Source of the DNA: Syntrophorhabdaceae bacterium PtaU1.Bin034
GTDB lineage: Bacteria > Desulfobacterota_G > Syntrophorhabdia > Syntrophorhabdales > WCHB1-27
Assembly: GCA_002067405.1 (NCBI GenBank)
Contig: MVRP01000168.1
Span: 1 to 9,307, forward strand
DNA length: 9,307 nt
Direction: 5' to 3'
Of this stretch, positions 1 through 6,486 are shown piece after piece; within the stretch, counting starts at the first letter, position 1; the number at the start of each line of letters is the position of its first letter. The notes beneath the pieces were generated by a model, which saw only the letters and a program-made list of their open reading frames with translations, made no database searches and was not told the origin of the DNA. A program made the position numbers and the translations under genes.

Positions 1-395
1 GTGCCTGGAAAGACCGGCCGGATCTCTCCGTTCCGGTCCTTTTCGAGCTTGAGCATAGGTTCGTCCAGGGTAAGCTGCGAAATCGAGTACCGTCTCGTCA
101 GAATCGTGAGGAAATTTGCGTTAGCGGTAAGTTTCTTTACATAAGCGACCGTTTCGCCCTCTTTCAGGAAACGCACCCCATTGGCGTCGACCCGGTTCCA
201 GCGCAGCGATATGCTTTCTACCTTAAGGTCTTCGCCGAGCGCTCTCCTGAGGCTGTACTCCAGGATCCTGTTCGACAACGTGACGAGGATGATGCCCAGG
301 ACAAAGACAAGGACCACGAAACCGGCGGCGGCGATTACCATCTTTCGGGTTTTGCGGGTTTTATTTTGGCTATTCCGCCGGGATCCTGCTTCCAT
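1..395 (-). CDS. AsmA/DUF748-like membrane-anchored protein, N-terminal part only
   Basis: The visible 131 codons begin MEAGSRRNSQNK and continue off the left edge, so the C-terminus is missing. A basic N-terminus (residues 1-18) is followed by one strong hydrophobic segment (about 19-41). After that comes a stretch with the N-terminal pattern of AsmA-like proteins (AsmA, YhdP, TamB, DUF748): a short amphipathic helix, then 'LKVESISLRWNRVDANGV' and 'ISQLTLDEPMLKLEKD' (about 57-122). Such proteins are inner-membrane anchored with a large periplasmic beta-rich body, and several are linked to outer-membrane lipid transport or assembly. The family call is by sequence pattern and is not specific for a subfamily. 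The start is uncertain: the ATG at 395 has only a close GAGAG before it. A better AAGGAG lies about 50 bases upstream with no ATG, GTG or TTG at normal spacing. The frame stays open back to that point. Confidence 0.6.
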   Translation of the reverse strand, partial: MEAGSRRNSQNKTRKTRKMVIAAAGFVVLVFVLGIILVTLSNRILEYSLRRALGEDLKVESISLRWNRVDANGVRFLKEGETVAYVKKLTANANFLTILTRRYSISQLTLDEPMLKLEKDRNGEIRPVFPG

Positions 396-564
396 CTCTC
401 GTTTCTCGATCCGGGTGTTTGTGGTTAAATAGGACGAAAACTCCTTATTATTCAGCCACTTATGACAAAGATGAGAGATATCTTAATGCGAAAGGGGGTA
501 AAGAGTCAAGCCGGGCGGGAAACGGAGAGGTGTACACAGCAAATCAGGAAGACAGGAATTGGGT

Positions 565-583
565 GGAAAGAGGCCTCCGCCTC
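565..583 (-). terminator. Weak intrinsic terminator-like hairpin overlapping the stop of the synthetase/acetyltransferase gene
   Basis: On the minus strand GAGGC-GGAG-GCCTC forms a 5-bp stem with a 4-base loop (plus positions 570-583), followed directly by TTTCC. The stem begins inside the TGA stop codon of the upstream gene. The stem is short and the T-run has only three bases, so termination would be partial at best. The remaining 186-bp gap (396-581) shows no other clear element and no convincing sigma-70 promoter for the AsmA-like gene. Confidence 0.3.
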
Positions 584-3248
584 ATGTAATGGTCAACTCT
601 ACCCTGGTGAGCCCTTCAGCCATAGGCAGTATTTTGAAACCGGATTTGCGGCAGATATTAAGCATTCGGTAATTGTCGCTCAGAACGATCCCGTAGATCA
701 TCCCCAGCCTTTTTTCCATTGCAATGCCGATGAGCATATCTACTAGCTTGTAACCGAGCCCCTTGTTCTGAAAGGCATCGTGGACGAGCACGGCAAACTC
801 CCCTGACATAAGATCCGACTCGACAATGATCCTGCTGACCCCTACGATCTTCCTTATCCCTCCTTCGCGCCATTCGGCGACGAAGGCCATCTCCCTCTCG
901 TAGTCGATGTTGCAGAAACGCGTCAGTTCTTCGTGGCTCAGGTTCTTAATGGATTGAAAAAACCGGCCGCGCACCGTCTCGGGAGAGAGTGTTGCAAGCA
1001 TTTCGTATTCGAGAGGCTCGTCCTCCGGTCTTATTGGCCGCAAGATAAGCGGGGTACCATCGGACAGCGTGTAAGGTGTGACGTATCTGGTGGGATAGGG
1101 GGCTATCACGAGATGCGGGTAAGGGGGAAAATAGGCAAGACAATCCTTGTCCACAATGATACGCGCGTCAAGGGCTATGGGGACGCCCCTTGAGATGGCT
1201 ATGGGGTTGATGTCCATCTGATCGATTTCGGGGAAATCGACGATGAGATTGGCAAAGCTGACGATGATCTTTTCGAGCTGCATCAGGTCCGCGGGCTGCT
1301 TCCCCCTGAAACCCGTGATCATCTTATAGACTTTGGTCTCCTCCATGAGGCGGCGCGCGAGCGTCTGGTTCAAGGGGGGCAGGGCAATCGAGAAGTCCCT
1401 GAACAGCTCTGCGGTGACGCCGCCCATGCCGAAGAGTATGACCGCCCCGAAGTCTTTATCTTTTTTGGCCCCGAGGATCAACTCGTAGTCGATACTTTCC
1501 ACCATCTTCTGGACACTTACCCCGATGATCCTGGCATTTGGCATACGTTCGAGGATCTTGCCCATCATGTCCGCATACTTGCGCTCCATGTCGGCATCCG
1601 AGCTGACACCGAGGACCACGCCGCCCACATCGGTTTTGTGAAGGATATCGGGCGAGACGATCTTAAGGGCCACCGGATAGCCGGACCGTCGGGCCAGTGT
1701 CATGGCTTCTTCCACATTCCGGGCAACACGTACCGGGGTGGAAGGTATTTTGTAACTGGTGAGAAACCTCTTTGATTCCTCCTCGGTCAGTGTTGTCCGG
1801 CCTTCCTGGCAGATGCTCCTGATCAGGGTTTTCAGGCTGTTTTTGGGAGGCGCCAGGTCGACGGGCAATTCAACGGGCGTCTCGTAGAGGAGCTCAAGGT
1901 TACGTTCGTATGTGTACATGTATTGATAGGTCTTGACCGCCTCTTCGGGGGTATCGTAGGTGGGGATGTTGTTGGCAAGAAAGATTTCCCTTGCTCTGGC
2001 GACCGCTTTTCCACCCATAAATGTGGTAATGACCGGTTTGGGCGCCTGATAGGCCGCGGCCGAGAGCGCTTCTGCAAGCGCTCCCGGTTCGGCCAGGCCC
2101 TGAGGCGTATAAATGACGAGCACACCGTCTACGTGAGGGTCACCCAGACACACGGTGACGGCCTCGACGTAGCGCGGAATATCGGAATCACCAAGCACAT
2201 CGATCGGATTACCGTGACTCCAGTGTTTGGGCAGGACGGAATCCAGCCTGTTGTAGCTCTCGTCGGATAGTTTCGCCAGCCGGCCGCCCAGGCCGATCAG
2301 CCAGTCCGTGGTGATGGCGCCCGGGCCTCCTGCATTGGTGACGATGGCTATTCTCGGTCCTGCCGGGAGGTGCTTCGAATCAAGGACGGCAGCGCAGTTG
2401 AAAAGGTCATCGATCCCCTCCACCCTGACAACGCCAACCCTTTTGAAGGCAGCGTCGTACACCTGATCGTCGCCCGTCATCGCTCCCGTATGAGAAAGAG
2501 CCGCCTTTGCCCCCTCCCTGAATTTGCCCGCCTTCAGGATGATTATCGGCTTGGTACGGGCGAAGCCCTTTGCTGCGCTTATAAACTTCCTCGCGTGGCC
2601 TACTCCCTCCATGTAGATCATGATGCTCTTGGTCTGCGGATCATCGCCGAGGTAATCGATGAGGTCGCCGAAATCAACGTCGAGCATGGAGCCCAGGGAG
2701 GCGAACATGCTGAAGCCTATCCGGGCGTCCATTGCCCAGTCGAGTATTGCGCTGCCGAGAGCACCGCTGTGGGAGATGAAGGCGACCTTGCCTGATTCGG
2801 GCATGGCACTGACAAAAGTGGCGTTCAACACCGCCCCGGGTCTTATGAATCCCAGGCAGTTCGGCCCGACGATCCGCACTCCGTACTTGTGCCGTATGGC
2901 CTCGATCCGGTTTTCCAGGTTCTGTCCTTCCTCTCCTGTTTCCCGGAAACCGGCTGAGATGATGACGATGCCCTGTGTACCCGCCTGTCCGCACTGCTCC
3001 ACCATATCGGGAACGGTGGCGGCGGGAGTCACAATAATCGCGAGGTCGAGCGGCTCGGGGATCTCGGAAACGCTTTTGAACGCCGCTACTCCAAGGACGG
3101 TCTCTCTCGACGGGTTTACCGGGAAGACCTTTCTGCCTTTCGAGAGAAGCAGGTTCTCCAGGACGGTCCTTCCGACGCTTCCTTCCCTTTCCGTTGCTCC
3201 GATCACCGCGACTGTTACAGGATCGAACATTCTTTTCAGGCTGCTCAT
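582..3248 (-). CDS. PatZ-like fusion: ADP-forming acyl-CoA synthetase plus C-terminal GNAT acetyltransferase
   Basis: This 888-residue protein has the size and domain order of the protein lysine acetyltransferase Pat/PatZ (YfiQ). The order is a CoA-binding Rossmann domain (about 5-130), a succinyl-CoA-synthetase-like ligase domain (about 150-460), an ATP-grasp domain (about 480-710) and a GNAT domain (about 733-888). In the GNAT part, 'SGEFAVLV' holds a glutamate (E817) at the place of the Pat catalytic glutamate, and QNKGLG (827-832) is the acetyl-CoA-binding loop. Unlike enterobacterial Pat as I recall it, the synthetase part looks catalytically complete. It has LSHTGAM with H253 (the phosphohistidine position), E213 in YMEGVG, and H537 in LHKTDVGG of the ATP-grasp domain. 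It may therefore interconvert acyl-CoA, ADP and phosphate with acid, CoA and ATP, and also acetylate proteins such as acyl-CoA synthetases. The ATG at 3248 is preceded by AGGT at 8-base spacing. The radical SAM gene ends 54 bp upstream, so the pair is probably an operon. Confidence 0.9.
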   Translation of the reverse strand: MSSLKRMFDPVTVAVIGATEREGSVGRTVLENLLLSKGRKVFPVNPSRETVLGVAAFKSVSEIPEPLDLAIIVTPAATVPDMVEQCGQAGTQGIVIISAGFRETGEEGQNLENRIEAIRHKYGVRIVGPNCLGFIRPGAVLNATFVSAMPESGKVAFISHSGALGSAILDWAMDARIGFSMFASLGSMLDVDFGDLIDYLGDDPQTKSIMIYMEGVGHARKFISAAKGFARTKPIIILKAGKFREGAKAALSHTGAMTGDDQVYDAAFKRVGVVRVEGIDDLFNCAAVLDSKHLPAGPRIAIVTNAGGPGAITTDWLIGLGGRLAKLSDESYNRLDSVLPKHWSHGNPIDVLGDSDIPRYVEAVTVCLGDPHVDGVLVIYTPQGLAEPGALAEALSAAAYQAPKPVITTFMGGKAVARAREIFLANNIPTYDTPEEAVKTYQYMYTYERNLELLYETPVELPVDLAPPKNSLKTLIRSICQEGRTTLTEEESKRFLTSYKIPSTPVRVARNVEEAMTLARRSGYPVALKIVSPDILHKTDVGGVVLGVSSDADMERKYADMMGKILERMPNARIIGVSVQKMVESIDYELILGAKKDKDFGAVILFGMGGVTAELFRDFSIALPPLNQTLARRLMEETKVYKMITGFRGKQPADLMQLEKIIVSFANLIVDFPEIDQMDINPIAISRGVPIALDARIIVDKDCLAYFPPYPHLVIAPYPTRYVTPYTLSDGTPLILRPIRPEDEPLEYEMLATLSPETVRGRFFQSIKNLSHEELTRFCNIDYEREMAFVAEWREGGIRKIVGVSRIIVESDLMSGEFAVLVHDAFQNKGLGYKLVDMLIGIAMEKRLGMIYGIVLSDNYRMLNICRKSGFKILPMAEGLTRVELTIT

Positions 3249-3276
3249 GTGATTTACCTATTGATAGAAGGTTTCC

Positions 3277-3295
3277 TGCCTCCCTTGAAGAGGCA
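3277..3295 (-). other. Intercistronic hairpin between the radical SAM and synthetase/acetyltransferase genes
   Basis: TGCCTC (minus strand, plus positions 3290-3295) pairs with GAGGCA (3277-3282) across a 7-base loop. It sits between the stop at 3303 and the next start at 3248. No T-run follows, so it is not a standard terminator. It could be a processing or mRNA-stability hairpin within an operon. The structure was read by eye only. Confidence 0.3.
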
Positions 3296-3302
3296 TATCC
3301 CA

Positions 3303-4811
3303 TCACTTATGATAGCGGATGCTTTCGCAGCTCACTTTCCTGAAATGAAAACCGCAGATGGCGAGGCCGATAGCCAAAGGAATGAGTCGAGGATGCTTGA
3401 AAAGCGACCAAAACAGAAGTTTCCAGTAGTCAGTACGTTCTTTGCCGATAATGCCGAGGAACAGGACCGATCTGAAAAAGGCCGCAAGGTAATGGGCCTG
3501 AAAATGGATCCTTCTTGTCTGCCCCTGGCTGTATTCGGTGAGAAAACGTTTGACCCGCTCATAATAGCAGTGGGGTGAGTAAATGGTGCGGAGAATTGCC
3601 TGGTAGCCGCTGATGAGGGTATCCCTGTTCATCTTGGGAATAAAGTTCATGGACAGATCCATGTGATCGCCGGTAATCTCGTGGAGGAGCCGCCCTTCCT
3701 TCTGAAGGCGGGCATGCAGCTTGGTGCCCCGCGGCGCGTTGAGCAGACCCACCATGGCCGTGACTATCCCGCTCTCCTGAATAAAGCGTGTGAGCCGGTC
3801 GAAAATCGAGGGGGAATCATTGTCGAACCCCACAATAAACCCGGCCTGAACCTGAAGACCCGACCGCTGGACCGCCTTCACGCACGCCAAAAGGTCACGG
3901 TTCTTGTTCTGAGACTTATTGCATTCGTCGAGGCTGTTTTCATCCGGCGTTTCTATGCCGATAAACACCGTATCGAACCCTGCCTCGACCATAAGCCTCA
4001 TCAATTCATCATCATCTGCGAGGTTGATGGAGACCTCTGTAGCGAACTCGAAAGGATAATCCTTTTTCCGCATCCAGTCGACGAGGGCGGGAAGCAGGTC
4101 TTTCTTCAGCCTTGCCTTGTTGCCTATAAGATTGTCGTCAACAAAGAAGACGCTTCCTCTCCAGCCCGTAGCGTAAAGGTAGTCAAGCTCTTGAAGCATT
4201 TGGCCGGCACTCTTTGTGCGGGGCTTCTTTCCGTACAGGACCGTGATGTTGCAGAACTCGCAGTTGAACGGACAACCCCGGGAGTACTGGATGTTCATCG
4301 AGGCATATTTCTTCACGTTGATCAGGTCCCATTCCGGGATCGGCGTCAAATTCATGTCGGCCCAGCATCCGGTAGAATAGACGTGTTTTGCGCAGCCTTT
4401 CTCGAGGTCGTTGAGGAAAAGAGGCAGTGTGATCTCGGCTTCGTTGAGGATTAAATGGTCCACCTCGGGGAAGTCGTCGGGATTCGACGTGAAGAGGGGG
4501 CCTCCGGCCACTGTCTTGACGCCCTTTTCCCTACACCTCTGTATGACCTGCCGTGCGTACTTCTGTTGAATTGACATGGCGCTGATGAACACGTAGTCTG
4601 CCCACTCGATGTCCTCATCACAAAGACCCGTCACCTGGGTGTCGACAAGACGCTTCTCCCAGCTTTTCGGAAGCATGGCCGCAACAGTCAGAAGCCCGAG
4701 GGGAGGGGAACTCGCTTTTTTTGAAATAAACTTGAGAGCATACTTGTATGACCAGAATGTATCGGGGTGCTGAGGGTAAACGAGGAGGACTCTCTTATCC
4801 TGGTTGGACAT
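3303..4811 (-). CDS. B12-binding domain radical SAM protein (HpnP-like, DUF4070-type C-terminus)
   Basis: From the chosen ATG the product is 502 residues (MSNQDKRVLLVYPQ...). An N-terminal Rossmann-type cobalamin-binding domain (about 5-135) has the typical 'SPPLGLLTVAAMLP' and 'AGGPLFTS'. The radical SAM TIM barrel follows (about 165-390). Its [4Fe-4S] motif CPFNCEFC is C180, C184 and C187, and downstream are 'FVDDNLIGN' and 'FIGIETPDE' strands. The C-terminal region (about 390-502) resembles DUF4070 and ends in a hydrophobic segment (about 475-488) followed by basic residues, so peripheral membrane attachment is plausible. Relatives include the hopanoid C-2 methylase HpnP and many uncharacterised anaerobe proteins that probably methylate unactivated carbons. 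The substrate cannot be named here. A TTG at 4853 would add 14 residues, but it lacks a good ribosome site. The ATG at 4811 follows AGGG and matches where the conserved N-terminal strand begins. The synthetase/acetyltransferase gene follows after 54 bp. Confidence 0.85.
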   Translation of the reverse strand: MSNQDKRVLLVYPQHPDTFWSYKYALKFISKKASSPPLGLLTVAAMLPKSWEKRLVDTQVTGLCDEDIEWADYVFISAMSIQQKYARQVIQRCREKGVKTVAGGPLFTSNPDDFPEVDHLILNEAEITLPLFLNDLEKGCAKHVYSTGCWADMNLTPIPEWDLINVKKYASMNIQYSRGCPFNCEFCNITVLYGKKPRTKSAGQMLQELDYLYATGWRGSVFFVDDNLIGNKARLKKDLLPALVDWMRKKDYPFEFATEVSINLADDDELMRLMVEAGFDTVFIGIETPDENSLDECNKSQNKNRDLLACVKAVQRSGLQVQAGFIVGFDNDSPSIFDRLTRFIQESGIVTAMVGLLNAPRGTKLHARLQKEGRLLHEITGDHMDLSMNFIPKMNRDTLISGYQAILRTIYSPHCYYERVKRFLTEYSQGQTRRIHFQAHYLAAFFRSVLFLGIIGKERTDYWKLLFWSLFKHPRLIPLAIGLAICGFHFRKVSCESIRYHK

Positions 4812-4913
4812 GCGTCCCTGGACCTTTTTGCAGTAGGAGCGGTAAGTGTTCAAGTCTTATAAGAGCCGTCCGGCAGATTCGACCATTGCCTTTCTTAAGC
4901 CCCCGCGGCTCTG

Positions 4914-5840
4914 TCACCTCTCCATTTTCGCCTTCAAGACGGTAGATTCTATGGGGACGCGGGTGGATGGGTCTCTTTCTCCCGTCCAGGTGTTCTTACC
5001 GTTACCCTTTTCGAGCGTTCCTTCCAGTTTGTTCTTGTGGATGTTCCCCCTGAATATCATGGGCTCCCCTTTGTCCCCGTCAATAATGAAGCTGAGCGCA
5101 CCACCGTTCAGCCTGGCATTTTTGATCGTATAGGCCATGCCATTGCAAGTCACTGTTCCGTGTATATTCTGAAATTGCTGTGATACCTTTACCGTAAAGT
5201 CCCTCCACGCGGTTCCCGTTGGACCCTTACATTTCCACTCCCCGGAGGTGTTGGCCGGTACTACCCAGTAGAACACATTTGCATTGCCTACTTCAACAGA
5301 TTTATCCGGCGCCCAGTCCCCCATATCAAAGGCATGAGACACTATCCGCGAGCCCGGTTCAAGTTCGGACAGGAGTTTTGGCCGGAGCTTCAGGTTGATG
5401 TTCGGAAGAAGATAGATCATTACCACGGTCGCTTCCCGCAGGTCTGCCTCAAACATATCCTGTTGGATGAACTTGACGAGCCTGGTTACATTCGCCTCGG
5501 CGGCGTTGCGCCGGCTTTGTTCGATACGGGCCGGATCTATATCGATGCCGACCCCCCGCACCCCGTACTGTTTCGCGGCTGCAATGACGAAACGGCCGTC
5601 GCCGCATGCCGGGTCATAGATGACATCGTTTTTCTGAATGGCGGCAAGGGCCAGCATTGCCTCCATCACCTTCTCCGAAGTAGGGACAAAGGGCACGTCG
5701 AGCTGCGGATTGGATTGAATCTCAACAGCCGGCCGGATGGGCGGCTGTTGGAGAAAAGCGGCTGATACGAAAGACAGGACCAACAGGGAAGAGAAGGCTA
5801 AGCTCAGGCATGTTCTCCGGTTTATGCGATATCTTGTCAT
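4914..5840 (-). CDS. Exported class I SAM-dependent methyltransferase, FAM173-like, with extra C-terminal beta domain
   Basis: From the chosen ATG the product is 308 residues. Residues 1-28 form a signal peptide: basic MTRYRINRR, then a hydrophobic run ending VSAAF, with likely cleavage near VSA/AF. The methyltransferase fold spans about 48-190. 'VPTSEKV' precedes motif I DPACGDGRF (76-84), the acidic loop 'GIDIDPARIEQSRRN' (98-112) and a core of 'MIYLLPNINLKLRPKLL' and 'SHAFDMGDW'. These match bacterial relatives of FAM173/ATPSCKMT lysine methyltransferases. Residues from about 189 form a further beta-rich segment ('QQFQNIHGTVTC', 'LEGTLEKGN'), which I also associate with exported members of this group. 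The substrate is unknown. A GTG at 5876 would extend the N-terminus by 12 residues but has no ribosome site. AGGAGG sits 4 bases before the ATG at 5840 and 1 base before an adjacent ATG at 5843. The dodecin gene ends 128 bp upstream, and no separate promoter is evident. Confidence 0.82.
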   Translation of the reverse strand: MTRYRINRRTCLSLAFSSLLVLSFVSAAFLQQPPIRPAVEIQSNPQLDVPFVPTSEKVMEAMLALAAIQKNDVIYDPACGDGRFVIAAAKQYGVRGVGIDIDPARIEQSRRNAAEANVTRLVKFIQQDMFEADLREATVVMIYLLPNINLKLRPKLLSELEPGSRIVSHAFDMGDWAPDKSVEVGNANVFYWVVPANTSGEWKCKGPTGTAWRDFTVKVSQQFQNIHGTVTCNGMAYTIKNARLNGGALSFIIDGDKGEPMIFRGNIHKNKLEGTLEKGNGKNTWTGERDPSTRVPIESTVLKAKMER

Positions 5841-5892
5841 CATGCCTCCTGTTTTTGTCCGGCGTTTGATCGGCACCTGTTGACTATCGACA

Positions 5893-5904
5893 GCAACATG
5901 TTGC
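5893..5904. promoter_or_regulatory. 12-bp perfect palindrome, possible operator
   Basis: GCAACATGTTGC reads identically on both strands. It lies in the 128-bp gap between dodecin and methyltransferase, about 53 bp before the methyltransferase start. Its size suits a homodimeric regulator. It could also be chance or a weak mRNA hairpin. No second copy was noticed in the window and no sigma-70 promoter overlaps it, so function is speculative. The rest of the gap shows nothing else convincing. Confidence 0.25.
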
Positions 5905-5968
5905 CGCTCTCGCCGTGAATGTGTCTCTTCAGGTGTTGTTTGCCGTTACGCGGCTTTTATCAGCACCT

Positions 5969-6190
5969 TTACATAGCGTGACGGGGATGGTACTTGAACG
6001 ACACGTTAAGCCTTGTCCGGTAGGCCGTCACTTTGCCGTTTTCGATAACAACATCCATTCTTACGACCTCGGCCACTCTCAGGTCTTCCAGGGTTTGGCA
6101 GGCGGTTTCAATGGCAGATCTGGTCGCCTCTTCCCAGGACGTCGGGCTCGTTCCCACTATTTCGATGATGTTATAGACCTTGCCTTCCAT
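5969..6190 (-). CDS. Dodecin family protein
   Basis: This 73-residue protein has the complete dodecin pattern: an opening strand 'KVYNIIEIVGTSPTSW' (4-19), one helix 'EEATRSAIETACQTLEDL' (20-37), then two strands ending 'RLNVSFKYH' (about 60-68). Dodecins assemble into hollow dodecamers that bind flavins, or in some bacteria CoA and FMN, and buffer free flavin in the cytoplasm. In characterised flavin dodecins a tryptophan in the strand after the helix (LxWxEV) stacks on the isoalloxazine ring. Here the matching residue is V39 (LRVAEV), so flavin binding may differ. The start is secure: AAGGAGG lies 5 bases before the ATG at 6190. A strong sigma-70-like promoter lies just upstream (6236-6264), which makes this the likely first gene of its transcript. 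The methyltransferase gene follows 128 bp downstream. Confidence 0.93.
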   Translation of the reverse strand: MEGKVYNIIEIVGTSPTSWEEATRSAIETACQTLEDLRVAEVVRMDVVIENGKVTAYRTRLNVSFKYHPRHAM

Positions 6191-6235
6191 GGAAGCCTCC
6201 TTGAAATCGTGAAGTTTTGACCTGTCTCTTTAGCG

Positions 6236-6264
6236 ATTGTAAGTACGGTTCATCGTCATTTCAA
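6236..6264 (-). promoter_or_regulatory. Sigma-70-like promoter of the dodecin gene
   Basis: On the minus strand the -35 box is TTGAAA (6259-6264) and the -10 box is TACAAT (6236-6241), separated by exactly 17 bp. Each box differs from consensus at one position. Transcription would start near 6229, giving a leader of about 39 bases that contains the AAGGAGG ribosome site. The spacer ends in ACCGTACT, the same bases found before the -10 box of the dehydrogenase promoter. Confidence 0.6.
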
Positions 6265-6305
6265 CTTGTGGATTCCCCTACAACTTGCTGCAGGAAGAAC
6301 TTTTT

Positions 6306-6442
6306 TCGCTTCGCTCCGTTGGCAACTATTGGGGCTCGCGTCGCCCCCTCTGCGCGACCGCCTGGCGGTGCCCGGCCCGCAGAGACTCCCCCTCAAAGAC
6401 TCGCTTCGCTCGTTGTCTTGAATACCCTGCTGCTTGCAGCAG
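6306..6442. repeat. Hairpin-rich intergenic element bounded by an 11-bp direct repeat
   Basis: TCGCTTCGCTC occurs at 6306-6316 and again at 6401-6411. Between and beyond the copies are several inverted repeats. GGGGC/GCCCC is at 6331-6335 and 6343-6347. An outer stem CTCTGCG/CGCAGAG (6348-6354, 6378-6384) encloses ACCGCC/GGCGGT (6357-6369). AAGAC/GTCTT (6396-6400, 6415-6419) encloses the second 11-mer. CTGCTGC/GCAGCAG is at 6427-6442. No conserved protein is encoded here. The density of stems fits a dispersed non-coding repeat (REP or MITE remnant) or a structured RNA. Which strand matters is unclear. Confidence 0.4.
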
Positions 6443-6454
6443 AGTCATTTATTC

Positions 6455-6477
6455 GGCCGGTTGTCGCCCTGCCGGCC
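6455..6477 (-). terminator. Hairpin just downstream of the alcohol dehydrogenase gene, possible terminator
   Basis: GGCCGG (6455-6460) and CCGGCC (6472-6477) form a 6-bp all-GC stem with an 11-base loop, starting 9 bases after the dehydrogenase stop codon on the minus strand. The bases that follow (GAATAAATG) are AT-rich but lack a T-run, so any termination would be inefficient or factor-assisted. Its place between two genes with separate promoters supports a transcript boundary here. Confidence 0.35.
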
Positions 6478-6486
6478 TTTCTGCGT

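Noticed and set aside
462..746. 94-codon plus-strand open frame at the end of the synthetase/acetyltransferase gene
   Set aside because: More than half is antisense to the conserved GNAT domain, and the remainder in the gap shows no protein-like pattern or ribosome site.
3663..4454. 263-codon plus-strand open frame opposite the radical SAM gene
   Set aside because: It lies entirely inside the complementary strand of a clear gene, and no family pattern or ribosome site supports it.
4812..4870. TATAAG box before the radical SAM gene as a -10 element
   Set aside because: No TTGACA-like box occurs 16-18 bp upstream of it, so a promoter could not be supported.
4862..4912. AGAGCCG/CGGCTCT inverted repeat between the methyltransferase and radical SAM genes as a terminator
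   Set aside because: The arms are 37 bases apart and the minus-strand side continues TTATAAG rather than a T-run. A stable terminator is unlikely, and the 102-bp gap otherwise shows nothing firm.
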